Assembly: GCF_013201975.1 (NCBI RefSeq)
Contig: NZ_CP053845.1
Span: 744,001 to 808,000 of the forward strand
Direction of reading: 5' to 3'
DNA length: 64,000 nucleotides
Source: Campylobacter sp. CCUG 57310
GTDB lineage: Bacteria; Campylobacterota; Campylobacteria; Campylobacterales; Campylobacteraceae
The number at the start of each line of letters is the position of its first letter. Within the stretch, counting starts at the first letter, position 1. The notes beneath the pieces are model-generated. The model made no database searches, was not told the DNA's origin, and worked only from the letters and a program-made list of their open reading frames with translations. Below are positions 8,589-18,260 of this stretch, one piece after another. Position numbers and translations under genes: made by a program.

Positions 8589-9869
8589 GTGCAGCAAAAC
8601 CAAATTTTTGAAAATAGAGGCGAAATAGGGCTGTTTTGTCTATTTTGCATAATCATACTATCTATAAATTTAAGCCTTAAATTTTATGATTTTTATCAGT
8701 TTAAACAAGACAGATATCTTGTACTAAACGCAAAAGTGCTTCAAAGCTATACTAAACAAAACGATAAGGGCAAAAGATACCGAGTTCTTAAGCTAAAGAC
8801 TCATAAATTTAGCTTCTACACTACATCAAAAGCGGAGTTTGAGCCTGAGATAAATGCTCGAATTTTGGTTCGTCCCGCTCAAAAAAACGTAAAATTCATA
8901 GAGTTTTTAAGCGAGAATTTTTATATGCCCAACTTCGGCTTGCTTGAGCTTAGGGAAAGTAAAAACTCACAAAACAGTTTGCAAGAAAATCTAAGGGATA
9001 AATTTTATGAATTTATCGCAGGTCAGCATGATGAATCAAAAGCCAAAGAGCTTTATGCGGCACTTTTTCTCGCAACGCCGATTTCAAAAGAGCTTAGAGA
9101 TGATGTAAATCACTTTGGAATCGCTCATCTTGTGGCGATCTCGGGCTATCATTTGGGTCTGATTTTTGGTGTGATGTATTTTTGCTTGCGTCCTTTTTAT
9201 AGATATTTTCAAGTTAGGCATTTTCCGTATCGAAGCGAAAAATTTGATTTAAGCGCGGTGATTTTTGTTCTTTTGTTTAGTTATCTGTGGCTTATTGATT
9301 TTGTGCCGTCGTTTTTGCGAGCGTTTTTGATGAGCCTGCTCGTCTTTTATCTTTTTAGTCGCAATATACGCATAATAAGCTTTGAAATCCTAGCCGTTAT
9401 CGTTGCTCTGGCAGTTAGTTTTATGCCAAGCTTAGCTTTTAGCGTGGGGTTTTATTTCTCTTGTGCGGGGGTGTTTTTTATCTATCTTTACTTGCACCAT
9501 TTTAAGGATAAATTTTCAAATTTAATTCACGTCTTGCTTTTGAATTTGTGGGTGTTTTCTGCGATGATTATTCCTGTGCTTTATTTTTTTCCGCTTATTA
9601 GCTTTCAGCAGTTTAGTGTGCTTCCTTTAAGCATAATTTTTACTGTTTTTTATCCTGTTGCCGCCTTACTGCACGTGCTAAATTTGGGCGGAGCATTTGA
9701 TGAATTTTTAGTTTGGTTTTTGTCTTTGCGTTTGCCAAGCGTAAATTTAAATATTAATTTTTGGATATTTTTAGCATATAACATCTGCGCGTTAATCAGC
9801 ATTAAAAGCCGAAATTTGGCTATTTTTGTCGTGGCATTAAATTTGTTTTGTTTTTTAGTCTTGCTTTGA
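8589..9869 (+). CDS. ComEC/Rec2-family competence membrane protein
   Basis: 426 residues with many membrane segments. The central region holds the Competence-domain signature HLVAISGYHLGLIFG (from about residue 180) followed by repeated hydrophobic helices. ComEC forms the inner-membrane channel through which single-stranded DNA enters during natural transformation. The soluble metallo-beta-lactamase-like domain found at the C-terminus of long ComEC proteins is absent, a shortened form I believe is usual in Campylobacterota. The start is GTG with no clear ribosome site; no better start exists before the conserved part. It lies 85 bases after dnaB, convergent with the YihY gene. Confidence 0.82.
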   Translation: MQQNQIFENRGEIGLFCLFCIIILSINLSLKFYDFYQFKQDRYLVLNAKVLQSYTKQNDKGKRYRVLKLKTHKFSFYTTSKAEFEPEINARILVRPAQKNVKFIEFLSENFYMPNFGLLELRESKNSQNSLQENLRDKFYEFIAGQHDESKAKELYAALFLATPISKELRDDVNHFGIAHLVAISGYHLGLIFGVMYFCLRPFYRYFQVRHFPYRSEKFDLSAVIFVLLFSYLWLIDFVPSFLRAFLMSLLVFYLFSRNIRIISFEILAVIVALAVSFMPSLAFSVGFYFSCAGVFFIYLYLHHFKDKFSNLIHVLLLNLWVFSAMIIPVLYFFPLISFQQFSVLPLSIIFTVFYPVAALLHVLNLGGAFDEFLVWFLSLRLPSVNLNINFWIFLAYNICALISIKSRNLAIFVVALNLFCFLVLL

Positions 9870-9884
9870 AATTTGCAAAATTTG

Positions 9885-10712
9885 TTATTTGTCGATGGTC
9901 TTTTTCGCTCTATCTTTTTGCTCTAAAAAGCTGCATAATTTCACTCCGTATAAAAATATAATCCACGAAACATAGACCCATACGAAGAAGAACAGTACAA
10001 CCGAAAAAGAGCCGTAAATGCTAAGATAGGTTTTGTTATTTACTGCGTAAAACACAAATAGGCTTTTGCCAAAATACCATATTAAGGAAGCTACAAACGA
10101 GCTAAACAAGGCGTTTTTAACCGCTATAGGACGACTTACGGAGATGAGATACGTTATACAAAATATCGCCCAAATGATAAGATACGGAAATATACTTAAG
10201 AAGTTTATCCACTTTGTGTAGTATGTCGCATTTAAGAAATCCTGAAGCAAATTTGACAGATAAAAACTAAGTCCAAGTCCAAGCGGAGCAAGGGTGATAA
10301 GCGTCCAATACGCACTTAAAGAGTGCCAAAAGCTTCTGCCTTCGGTTTTCATGATTTTGTTTATGACATATTCGTAATCTACGAAAAACATTACCGAAGT
10401 AAAGATAATAGCGCCAAGTCCTAGCATGCCCAGACTTGAGCTGTTTTGTAAAAATGTCTCTATATATTCGCTTATCACGTCTTGATTTGAAGGCAAAAGA
10501 GAGGAAAAAATAAACTCTTTTATCTTGGTGTAATACATCTTAAAGCTTGGCATCTGCGTAAAAATGGAAAATGAGATGAGAAGCACCGGGATAATCGAAA
10601 GCATAGTGTGAAAGCTAAGGCTTGAGGCATAGTGAAAGAGCTGTTTGTCTTTGATACTAAGTGCGATTTTGACATATGCTTTTAGTTCTTCTTTATTGAT
10701 CTTAGCTCTCAC
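9885..10712 (-). CDS. YihY/virulence factor BrkB-family membrane protein
   Basis: About 275 residues with roughly six membrane helices. The sequence (HYASSLSFHTMLSIIPVLL near the start, FVWVYVSWIIFLYGVKL near the end) is that of the YihY/UPF0761 family, formerly misnamed RNase BN; its members are inner-membrane proteins of unsettled function. Two GTG codons are possible; I prefer the one at 10712 (MRAKINKEELK) because AAAGGG lies a proper distance ahead, while the one at 10718 overlaps it. It lies directly downstream of GlcD with a 10-20 base gap, so the two are probably one transcript. Confidence 0.85.
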   Translation of the reverse strand: MRAKINKEELKAYVKIALSIKDKQLFHYASSLSFHTMLSIIPVLLISFSIFTQMPSFKMYYTKIKEFIFSSLLPSNQDVISEYIETFLQNSSSLGMLGLGAIIFTSVMFFVDYEYVINKIMKTEGRSFWHSLSAYWTLITLAPLGLGLSFYLSNLLQDFLNATYYTKWINFLSIFPYLIIWAIFCITYLISVSRPIAVKNALFSSFVASLIWYFGKSLFVFYAVNNKTYLSIYGSFSVVLFFFVWVYVSWIIFLYGVKLCSFLEQKDRAKKTIDK

Positions 10713-10728
10713 TTGCACCCTTTAAATT

Positions 10729-12111
10729 TTATAGCCCCATCTTGTTTGGATTTAGGATATTGTTTGGATCAAACGCCTTTTTTATCGCTCTAAATAGCTG
10801 TATTTCAGCTTCACTAAAGGCAAGCGGCATAAATTCTGCCTTGCTTATGCCTATGCCGTGTTCGCCGCTAAGCGTGCCACCAAGATCAACCGTGATCTTA
10901 AAAATTTCTTCTATCGCTTTGTGTCCGTTTTCTACTTGAACGGGATCGGTTTTATCCACAACCATTACGTTCGTATGGACGTTTCCATCACCCGTATGAC
11001 CAAAACACGGAACCTTAACGCCGTATTTTTTAGAAACCTCTGAAATTTTATCAAGCAATTCGGGAAGCTTTGAGCGTGGCACGGTGATATCTTCGTTTAG
11101 CTTTAAATTTCCATAAATCGTAATGCTTTGCGAGCAGTTTCTACGCGCAAACCAGATATCTTTTCTCTCGGCATCATCGCGTGCGACCTTAAATTCGCTT
11201 GCGCCGTTTTCTTTAAACACCCTTTCTATCGTCGCTAAATCCTGATCAAGTCCCGTTTGTATATCGCCATCAACGTCAGTTATCAAGATAGCGCCCGCAT
11301 TTACAGGTAAGCCTTTTTGAAATTTCTCTTCAACCGCTCTTATGCTTAAATTGTCTAAAAATTCCATTGCCACTGGAGTTACGCCCGCCGCCATAGTTTT
11401 ATAAACGGCGTTCATGGCTGAATTTACGCTATCAAATACACCCATTGCCGTTTTTTGAAATTTCGGTTTTGCGATTAGTTTTAAGGTGATTTCGGTTATC
11501 ACCGCAAGAGTTCCTTCGCTAGCTATCAAAATTCCCGCCGTATTATATCCTGCGACGTCTTTTATCGTGCGTTTGCCCGCTCTTATGACCTCTCCGTTTG
11601 GAAGCACGGCACGAAGCGCCATTACGTAGTCTTTGGTTATGCCGTATTTTGCGGCTCTCATGCCGCCTGCGTTTTCGCTGACGTTTCCGCCTATGGTCGA
11701 GTAGTCTTGGCTCGCAGGATCTGGCGGATAAAATAGCCCGACCTCTTCAGCCGCACGCTGCAAGTCCATGTTTATAACGCCAGGTTGAACTACTGCGACC
11801 ATGTTTTGCATATCGATCTCAAGAATTTTATTCATATGCTTTTCAAATCCAAGCACGATACCGCCGTCTATCGCCAAAGATCCGCCCGTAAAGCCGCTTC
11901 CGGCACCTCTTGGGATGACGGGAATTTTATGCTCGTTGCAGTATTTTAAAATTTCGCTTACATCGCTTTCATCTCTTGGAAATAGCACTCCATCAGGCAA
12001 ATGGCGCTTTCTGGTCGCATCATAGCTGTAAGCCAGCAGGTGCGCTTTATCAAAATATGCATTGTCTTGATTTAGTAGTTTAGTGAAAAAATCAATATGT
12101 CTTTTTTCCAT
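10729..12111 (-). CDS. glcD: FAD-linked oxidase, glycolate/D-lactate dehydrogenase type (GlcD)
   Basis: 460 residues. An N-terminal PCMH-type FAD-binding domain (PRGAGSGFTGG, then DPASQDYSTIGGNVSENAGG) is followed by the FAD-oxidase C-terminal domain with FGHTGDGNVH and GEHGIGISK. Enzymes of this family oxidise glycolate or D-2-hydroxy acids at the membrane, passing electrons to quinone or a partner iron-sulfur subunit. No GlcE/GlcF partner gene is adjacent. Its start overlaps by one base the stop of the PgbA-like gene, giving a three-gene minus-strand operon. The precise substrate cannot be read from the sequence. Confidence 0.9.
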   Translation of the reverse strand: MEKRHIDFFTKLLNQDNAYFDKAHLLAYSYDATRKRHLPDGVLFPRDESDVSEILKYCNEHKIPVIPRGAGSGFTGGSLAIDGGIVLGFEKHMNKILEIDMQNMVAVVQPGVINMDLQRAAEEVGLFYPPDPASQDYSTIGGNVSENAGGMRAAKYGITKDYVMALRAVLPNGEVIRAGKRTIKDVAGYNTAGILIASEGTLAVITEITLKLIAKPKFQKTAMGVFDSVNSAMNAVYKTMAAGVTPVAMEFLDNLSIRAVEEKFQKGLPVNAGAILITDVDGDIQTGLDQDLATIERVFKENGASEFKVARDDAERKDIWFARRNCSQSITIYGNLKLNEDITVPRSKLPELLDKISEVSKKYGVKVPCFGHTGDGNVHTNVMVVDKTDPVQVENGHKAIEEIFKITVDLGGTLSGEHGIGISKAEFMPLAFSEAEIQLFRAIKKAFDPNNILNPNKMGL

Positions 12112-12830
12112 TACTTCTCTTTCAAAAGTGATTTATAATGGCGATCAAAGTCGCTTATCTTGCTTGATCCAAGCTTCCAAAATACCGTGTCTATATCTTT
12201 AACTCTCGTATAAAAAGGTAGCTGATAGTACGCCACGCTTCCGCTTTGAAATTTTTTAAGCACTTCAAAGCTTTGGCAGTCCGCAAACAGACTTTCGTTA
12301 TTCATCGCGATAAATATAAGCCCCGCAGCGCTTTGCGAGCACATCTTGCGGAAGTCGTCTCGGCTCGGGTTTGGTTTATATTCGTAACTTAAGTATGAGC
12401 CCACGATATCTGGGTGAATAAACTCCATATCCTTAAAAGCGCTTATGACTTCGTTGTAAATTTCTTTGTTTGGAACTATGATTAAAGAGCGGTTATAAAG
12501 GTAGTTTAGTATGACCGTATCGCCACTTGCGGGAAGAATTCCGGGGATCGGAAGCGCTTTTTGGGTTAGACTGTCAAATACTTCAAAGCGAATTTTTGCA
12601 AATCCGCCGCCTTTTTCGGTTACGCTAACGCGAGCTATGATAGAGCTTTTGCGAGCGTCAAATTTATGCACGACTATGCCACTTGAACCTACTACTATAT
12701 CAGGACTATCGATGATAGTTCCAAATCCGTCTTTTGCTTCAATTATCGGAGTTTGATACTCTTTTATGTTAAATTCCGCCGAGAAAACAAATGTAAAAAT
12801 TGCAGTTAAGATAAACAAAATCCGTCTCAA
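12111..12830 (-). CDS. Exported protein with PgbA-type (plasminogen-binding) N-terminal domain
   Basis: 239 residues with a signal peptide (MRRILFILTAIFTFVFSAEF; cut near Ala18) and no lipobox. The next region, with GIVVHKFDARKSSIIARVSV and ALPIPGILPASGD, matches the domain described at the N-terminus of Helicobacter pylori PgbA, where it was linked to plasminogen binding. Here the protein stops soon after and lacks the lysine-rich C-terminal tail that binds plasminogen in PgbA, so a general envelope role is as likely. First gene of the minus-strand operon with glcD and the YihY gene, divergent from the M23 peptidase. Confidence 0.75.
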   Translation of the reverse strand: MRRILFILTAIFTFVFSAEFNIKEYQTPIIEAKDGFGTIIDSPDIVVGSSGIVVHKFDARKSSIIARVSVTEKGGGFAKIRFEVFDSLTQKALPIPGILPASGDTVILNYLYNRSLIIVPNKEIYNEVISAFKDMEFIHPDIVGSYLSYEYKPNPSRDDFRKMCSQSAAGLIFIAMNNESLFADCQSFEVLKKFQSGSVAYYQLPFYTRVKDIDTVFWKLGSSKISDFDRHYKSLLKEK

Positions 12831-12944
12831 ATTCGCTCCTAAAATTTAAAAATTTCAAATGATTATAACTTAAAACAGCTTAGTTTTGCAAAATATAAGC
12901 AAGCATAAAGTAAAATTATCCCTATTATTTATTCAGGGGAGCGT

Positions 12945-14141
12945 ATGGTTAGAATTTTTTTTGTGGGTATATTTTTAAGTCTTCAACTTTGCGCCGCTAA
13001 ACTTAGCGTAGAAGAGCTTTCTTGGCCAAACGGCTCTACTTTTTTAACGTTTTTAGAAGCTAATTCAATCCCTCTTTCGCTTTATTATAATCTTGACAGA
13101 GAAGATAAAGAGATCGCAAGCGAGATCATGGCGGGCGTTAAGTATCAAATTTTAAGAGATGAACAAGACGGCATTCGTCAGGTTTTAATCCCCGTAAACG
13201 AAGAGCTTCAGATTCAAATTTTTAAAGACGAATACGATAAATTTAAGATACAACTTACCCCCATATCCTATCAGCTCGAGGATAAAATTTTAAGTATCAA
13301 GCTTGAAAACTCTCCGTATAAAGATATCGTTGATCACACCGGAAGCATAGGGCTTGCAAATGCTTTTTCCTTGGCTATGAGGGGTGAAGTTGATTTTAGA
13401 AAGCTTAAAAAAGGCGATAAGATAATCATAGTCTATACTCAAAAACGTCGCTTGGGGCGAGTTTTCGGTATGCCTGAAATTCATTCGGCTATGGTAGAAG
13501 CAAGTAAAAAACGCTACTCGGTTTATAAATTTGAAAATAAATTTTATAACAAAAGCGGTAAGAAAAACGATAAATTTTTCTTAATAAGACCGCTTGGAAA
13601 CGCTAAGATAACATCGCCTTTTACTCTTAAAAGATATCATCCCGTGCTTAAGAGATATAGAGCTCACTTAGGAGTTGATTACGGTGCACCAAAAGGAACT
13701 CCTATCAAATCAGCAGGCGACGGCAAGGTGAAATTCGTAGGCAGAAAAAACGGATACGGTAAAACCATAGTCATAAATCACGGCGGCGGATACGAGACGC
13801 TTTACGCTCATGTAAACGGCTTTGCTAAAGGCATGAAATCAGGCGCTAAAGTAAAACAGGGGCAGGTTATAGCTTACGTCGGAAATACGGGACTTAGCAC
13901 TGGAGCGCACCTTCACTTTGGTCTTTATAAAAACCAACAAGCCATAAATCCTGAAAAAATGCTTAAGTCAAAAAAGGCTATCGTAACGAGCTCCGGCTCA
14001 AAAGAGAGCGGTAAATTTAAAAAAGTTGTCGATGAAAACGATGCAAAGATGAAAAAATATATCGTAGAAGATATTCAGAGCGAAAAAGAGGAAGTCTTTG
14101 ATAACTTTATCGAGTTTAAGGATATAGATGAACGAAAATGA
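12945..14141 (+). CDS. M23 peptidase, Csd3/HdpA-type peptidoglycan endopeptidase
   Basis: 398 residues with a signal peptide (FFVGIFLSLQLCAAK). The layout matches H. pylori Csd3, a periplasmic D,D-carboxypeptidase/endopeptidase that trims cross-links and sets helical shape: an N-terminal inhibitory and linker region with YYNLDREDKEIASEI, then a LytM domain starting RYHPVLKRYRAHLGVDYG. Zinc ligands visible are His241, Asp245 and His324, with His322 of the HLH motif as catalytic partner. The C-terminal tail is lysine-rich and charged. Its end overlaps mgtE by 14 bases. The gene opens a transcription unit with mgtE and the Nudix gene. Confidence 0.9.
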   Translation: MVRIFFVGIFLSLQLCAAKLSVEELSWPNGSTFLTFLEANSIPLSLYYNLDREDKEIASEIMAGVKYQILRDEQDGIRQVLIPVNEELQIQIFKDEYDKFKIQLTPISYQLEDKILSIKLENSPYKDIVDHTGSIGLANAFSLAMRGEVDFRKLKKGDKIIIVYTQKRRLGRVFGMPEIHSAMVEASKKRYSVYKFENKFYNKSGKKNDKFFLIRPLGNAKITSPFTLKRYHPVLKRYRAHLGVDYGAPKGTPIKSAGDGKVKFVGRKNGYGKTIVINHGGGYETLYAHVNGFAKGMKSGAKVKQGQVIAYVGNTGLSTGAHLHFGLYKNQQAINPEKMLKSKKAIVTSSGSKESGKFKKVVDENDAKMKKYIVEDIQSEKEEVFDNFIEFKDIDERK

Positions 14142-15501
14142 TCAACTGCTTGAAGCCAAAGAGCTTATAGACTCTCACCTAAACGACACTATTGATGAGG
14201 AGCTTAGCGCAGCCGATCTGGCTCAACATCTAAGAACTGTTAAAAAGCACGATGAGGAGCTATTTGCAGAATATATAGAAAGGCTTGAGCCTGAAATTTT
14301 AGGCGATGTGGCTATCGAGCTTCCCGATCACATGCTTAAAGATGTGATTGAAACCTTGCCTAGCGAAAAGATTATCGAAGCTATCGAGGAGCTAGAAAGC
14401 GACGATGCCGCTGAGCTTTTAGAATATATCGAAGATATCGATGAGCAAAAGGCGAAGGAGCTTTTTGACGGGCTTGATAGGGATGATCAAGAAGAAATTT
14501 TACGTATTAGAAGTTATGATGAAAATGAAGCCGGCGCTTATATGCAAACCGAGCTTTTTAGCGCAAATTTACAAGAAAAGCTTCAATCTGCGGTCGATAG
14601 ACTAAGAGTTCAAAAAGAGAACGGCGAACTTGAAAACGTATCTCAGCTTTTTATCGTAGATGAAGAGCAAATTTTGCGTTATGCTATACCGCTTGAGGAT
14701 CTGATTTTATTTAACTTTAACTCCACTCTTAAAGATATCATTGCAAGAAGTGAGGAGGATAAGTATAAGCCTCATGTGGCGGTTGATAATGAGCCTATAG
14801 AGGATGTCGTAGAGAGAGTTCAGGACTACGATATGAACTCCATAGCGGTTGTTGATAGCAAAGGCGTTTTGCTCGGTCGTATCACAACGGACGATATACA
14901 CGACTTTATCCAAGAGAGCGCTACGGAGCAAATTTATAACCTTGCAAACGTTGGTGATGCGGACGAAGAAGAGGAAGATAGCCTTATTAAAGCAACCAAA
15001 TCGCGCGGAATTTGGCTTTTTATAAATTTATTTACGGCTATAGTCTCTTCAAGTATCATAGGGCTGTTTGACGAGACGATCGCAAGCTATGTGGCACTTG
15101 CCGTTTTAATGCCGATAGTAGCTTCCATGGGCGGTAACACCGGCACTCAAGCGCTAACGGTAACGGTTAGAAAGCTAACTCTTGGGGATATCGAATTTAA
15201 AGATGCCAAAGATGTATTAAAGCGCGAGCTTTCTATAGCGCTTTTAAACGGGTTTATTTTTGCCGTGATGATGGGTATTATCGCTTCTGTCTGGTTTTCT
15301 CGCCCTATGCTTGGCGTTGTAATAGGAGCTTCAATGCTTATAAATTTGTTTTTTGCAGGGTTTTTTGGGACTTTCATACCTTTAACTTTAAAGAAATTTA
15401 ATATCGATCCGGCTGTAGGCTCAAGCGTGCTTCTTACGACGGTTACGGATGTGGTGGGATTTTTTAGTTTCTTGGGACTTGCTAAATGGATACTATTATA
15501 G
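14128..15501 (+). CDS. mgtE: Magnesium transporter MgtE
   Basis: 457 residues with the three-part MgtE layout: an acidic helical N domain (about 1-130, with LPSEKIIEAIEELESDDAAE), two CBS domains (about 140-265, AVDNEPIEDV and VLLGRITTDDIHDFI), and five membrane helices (from about 290) including PIVASMGGNTGTQALTVTVR, the conserved pore and Mg2+-binding segment. The N and CBS domains sense cytoplasmic Mg2+ and close the channel. Overlaps both neighbours by about 15 bases, indicating coupled translation. Confidence 0.96.
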   Translation: MNENDQLLEAKELIDSHLNDTIDEELSAADLAQHLRTVKKHDEELFAEYIERLEPEILGDVAIELPDHMLKDVIETLPSEKIIEAIEELESDDAAELLEYIEDIDEQKAKELFDGLDRDDQEEILRIRSYDENEAGAYMQTELFSANLQEKLQSAVDRLRVQKENGELENVSQLFIVDEEQILRYAIPLEDLILFNFNSTLKDIIARSEEDKYKPHVAVDNEPIEDVVERVQDYDMNSIAVVDSKGVLLGRITTDDIHDFIQESATEQIYNLANVGDADEEEEDSLIKATKSRGIWLFINLFTAIVSSSIIGLFDETIASYVALAVLMPIVASMGGNTGTQALTVTVRKLTLGDIEFKDAKDVLKRELSIALLNGFIFAVMMGIIASVWFSRPMLGVVIGASMLINLFFAGFFGTFIPLTLKKFNIDPAVGSSVLLTTVTDVVGFFSFLGLAKWILL

Positions 15502-16073
15502 AAGATATAGAAATTTTAGGACTTAAGGAGTCTAAATTTATTAGACCTTATAGGCTTGGATACAAGATGGACGGAGTTAAAAGATATTGGGACTGCGTTC
15601 ATGTGCATAGTAGCGTGTCCGTGCTTTTGTATCATGAAGAACAAGACGCTTTTTTGCTGGTTAAGCAGTTTCGCCCGGCTGTTTGGTATAACCTGCAAAA
15701 AGAGGGTGAAAAATATGAGGATATGGGCTATACTTACGAGCTTTGCGCAGGACTTATGGATAAGGACTTAAGCGAAGAAGAGACGATCAAAGAAGAGGCT
15801 ATCGAAGAGGTTGGGTTTAGACTGGATCAGGTTGAAAAGATAGCCGTTACTCATGGCGCGCTTGGTTTTGGAGGCAATAAGCAAACTATGTTTTTTGCCA
15901 AAATAAACGAGAGTATGAGAGTTTCAAAAGGTGGCGGAATAGACGGCGAAAAGATAGAAAGCGTGTATATAAAAATTTCTCACGCAAGAGAGTTTATGCG
16001 TGATGAGAAAAAGGTAAAAGCGCCGGGACTTCTCTTTGCTTTTATGTGGTTTTTTGATAAATTTTCAAAATAA
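15486..16073 (+). CDS. Nudix hydrolase, UDP-sugar/ADP-ribose diphosphatase-like
   Basis: 195 residues. The Nudix box lies at about residues 84-108: CAGLMDK then EEETIKEEAIEEVGF. The EExGF core that binds metal is present, but the usual Arg before the first Glu is Glu and an earlier Glu is replaced. This variant resembles NUDT14-type UDP-sugar diphosphatases, in which the box reads CAGLVD...KEAWEECGY, so cleavage of a nucleotide sugar or ADP-ribose is likely. Its position after mgtE looks like simple operon sharing. Family confident, substrate not. Confidence 0.85.
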   Translation: MDTIIEDIEILGLKESKFIRPYRLGYKMDGVKRYWDCVHVHSSVSVLLYHEEQDAFLLVKQFRPAVWYNLQKEGEKYEDMGYTYELCAGLMDKDLSEEETIKEEAIEEVGFRLDQVEKIAVTHGALGFGGNKQTMFFAKINESMRVSKGGGIDGEKIESVYIKISHAREFMRDEKKVKAPGLLFAFMWFFDKFSK

Positions 16074-16214
16074 GCAAAGCTGTTTATAAGCGATAAATTT
16101 CATATTTATAAATCAAAAATCCATATGATAAAAATCTTTATTTGTGATACTTTGTATTGATATTAATTAAATAAAATATACAAATCAAAACTAAACATAT
16201 CAATCGGAGATGGC

Positions 16215-16856
16215 GTGTCTAGAAAATTTATACTGTTTATCTTTTTTACTTTATCCGCATTTGCTCAAAGCAACTTCGAAAAAGCGGCCTTGAAATTTAT
16301 GTTTCATGATGAAAGAGATCAAGAGGCGGCTTTGAAGCTTTGTAAAAAAGCGTGTGAAGAAGATCAAGTTGCGGCGGCTTGCTATATAGTTGCAAAAAAG
16401 CAAGAAGAAGGCTATATGCCTCAAGAAGATACCGGACAAATTTTTAAACTATATCAAAAGGCTTGCGATATGGGCGATATGGATGCTTGCAAAGCTATAG
16501 GCGATATATATAACGAAGGAAGAGGCGGTGTCGCAACAGATCATAAAAAAGCTCGCGAGATATACGAAAAGGTTTGTGAAGCGGGACTTGGCGACGCTTG
16601 CTTTGAATTTGGGCATTTTTATAAGCTTGATAAAGACTTCAAAAATGCCGTTAGGCTTTATGAATTTGCTTGCCAAAACGACTCTCCTTACGGTTGCTAT
16701 ATGCTTGCACAGATGTATGAAGGCTCAAAATCGGGTATTAAAAAAGATTTAAAAAGGTCATTAGTGTTTTTCATGCAAGCATGCGACGGGGGTATATACG
16801 AAGCTTGCGAGGATTCTGATCGCATAAGCAAAATCATAGGAGGTAATAGAAGATGA
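16215..16856 (+). CDS. Secreted Sel1-repeat (Hcp-like) protein 1
   Basis: 213 residues, GTG start with GGAG five bases ahead (MSRKFILFIFFTLSAFAQSN), a signal peptide cut near Ala-Gln. The mature part consists of Sel1-type helical repeats of about 36 residues, recognisable by ...LYQKACDMGDMDACKAIGDIYNEGRGG. Each repeat carries a Cys pair spaced C-x7-C, as in Helicobacter cysteine-rich proteins (Hcp), where they form disulfides; so it is periplasmic or secreted. First of three adjacent paralogues that share the opening SNFEKA; its stop overlaps the start of the next by four bases (ATGA). Confidence 0.9.
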   Translation: MSRKFILFIFFTLSAFAQSNFEKAALKFMFHDERDQEAALKLCKKACEEDQVAAACYIVAKKQEEGYMPQEDTGQIFKLYQKACDMGDMDACKAIGDIYNEGRGGVATDHKKAREIYEKVCEAGLGDACFEFGHFYKLDKDFKNAVRLYEFACQNDSPYGCYMLAQMYEGSKSGIKKDLKRSLVFFMQACDGGIYEACEDSDRISKIIGGNRR

Positions 16857-17473
16857 GAAAATTTATCGTTTTATTGTCGCTTGGGGTTTTGGTATATGCT
16901 CAAAGTAACTTTGAAAAGGCGGTTAAGAAATTTCTTTTCCACAACAGTAACTATGCAGTATCTTTAAACCTTTATGAAAAATCATGCCATGATGATAAAG
17001 TAGCCGCCGCTTGTAATATCGCGGGCATTATTTTAGGTAGTATGGGCGATCAAAATAGAGCCGATGAGTTATACAAAAAGGCTTGTGACATGGGCGATAT
17101 GGACGCTTGTAAGACGGTTGGCGACATGTATAACGAAGGTTTTGGCGGTTTTGAGGTTGATTACGCTAAGGCTAGAGAGCTTTATGATAGATCTTGCAAT
17201 GCCCAGATAAGCTCAGCTTGTATGATGCTTGCATATCATTATAATGGCGGCATAGGCGGGCTTAAGGAGGATCATAAAAAAGCTGCCGAGCTTTACGAGA
17301 AAGCTTGCAATATGGACAATCTGCAAGGATGCCTAACTATCGCCATTGTTTATAAAGATGGAAATGAAGAGATAAAAAGAGATATGAAAAAAGCAGCCGA
17401 ATTTTACGGAAAGGCTTGCGATCTTGGGTATGATGAGGGGTGCGTCCAGTTTAGACGCTTAAGTAAAAATTAA
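16853..17473 (+). CDS. Secreted Sel1-repeat (Hcp-like) protein 2
   Basis: 206 residues with a signal peptide (MRKFIVLLSLGVLVYAQSN) and Cys-paired Sel1 repeats: KACDMGDMDACKTVGDMYNEG is almost identical to the same repeat in its neighbours. About four to five repeats are visible. Such proteins usually act as protein-binding scaffolds; in Helicobacter some are secreted and immunogenic or bind peptidoglycan fragments. Nothing specific can be assigned here. GGAGG lies just before the start. Confidence 0.9.
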   Translation: MRKFIVLLSLGVLVYAQSNFEKAVKKFLFHNSNYAVSLNLYEKSCHDDKVAAACNIAGIILGSMGDQNRADELYKKACDMGDMDACKTVGDMYNEGFGGFEVDYAKARELYDRSCNAQISSACMMLAYHYNGGIGGLKEDHKKAAELYEKACNMDNLQGCLTIAIVYKDGNEEIKRDMKKAAEFYGKACDLGYDEGCVQFRRLSKN

Positions 17474-17487
17474 AACAAGGAGAAGAG

Positions 17488-18135
17488 ATGGTTAAAAAAT
17501 TGATTTTAGTTGCTGCTTTGATAAGCGGCGTATTTGGTGCAAATTTGTTTGAGCAGGCGACAAAAAGATATGTCAAGGATAGTTATGATTCTACAGCTTC
17601 TATGGAGCTATATAAACGCTCTTGTGAAGATGAAAAGAACGCGGCTGCTTGCTATATATTTGCGCTTCAGCTTGAAAGAGGCGGTGTTTTAGACGATAAC
17701 TCGACTGCTTACAAATCAAGCGATCTATACATAAAATCTTGCAATATGGGTGATATGGACGGTTGTAAGATAGTTGGAGATATGTATTATGACGGCTTAA
17801 ATGACATGAAGCAAGATTACGCAAAAGCTATGGAATTTTATAGTAAGGCTTGCAAGGCTGATGTAAGCGATGCATGCTTAAAGGTCGGTACTCTTTATGA
17901 TAGTGGACTTGGAGTGGAGTCAGACTTCAAAACCGCAGCCAAATACTACAAAATGGCTTGCGACGGTAAAAATAGCGATGGATGTTACAATTTAGCCGAT
18001 ATGTATGAAATGGGCGAAGGCGTTGAGAAAAACGTTAAAGAAGCGATGGAATTTTACGGTTTGGCGTGCGATTACGGCGCAAGTGACGCTTGCTCTAAAT
18101 TTAGAAAACTATCTAAAACCGTAGATAAAAAATAA
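17488..18135 (+). CDS. Secreted Sel1-repeat (Hcp-like) protein 3
   Basis: 215 residues, ribosome site AAGGAG, signal peptide MVKKLILVAALISGVFGAN. Sel1 repeats with the C-x7-C pairs, the best preserved being SCNMGDMDGCKIVGDMYYDG and KACDGKNSDGCYNLADMYEMG. The spacing of 14 bases from the previous gene indicates one operon of three. The three mature proteins begin with a shared (S)N(F/L)FE(K/Q)A motif, pointing to duplication. Confidence 0.9.
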   Translation: MVKKLILVAALISGVFGANLFEQATKRYVKDSYDSTASMELYKRSCEDEKNAAACYIFALQLERGGVLDDNSTAYKSSDLYIKSCNMGDMDGCKIVGDMYYDGLNDMKQDYAKAMEFYSKACKADVSDACLKVGTLYDSGLGVESDFKTAAKYYKMACDGKNSDGCYNLADMYEMGEGVEKNVKEAMEFYGLACDYGASDACSKFRKLSKTVDKK

Positions 18136-18201
18136 GCTTTTGTAATGAATATTTTAAGTGCTAAATTTCATAATTTATCCTTAAATTTAGTCTTTGTTTG
18201 T

Positions 18202-18207
18202 TACAAT
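18202..18207 (+). promoter_or_regulatory. Probable -10 box for Sel1-repeat gene 4
   Basis: TACAAT after a T/G-rich stretch, 53 bases before the ATG at 18261; AAGGGGAAAAGG just upstream of the start is the ribosome site. It suggests the fourth Sel1 gene is transcribed separately. Confidence 0.4.
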
Positions 18208-18260
18208 GAGATTCGTATTGTTAAAAAATAAGATTAAAATTCAAATTTAAGGGGAAAAGG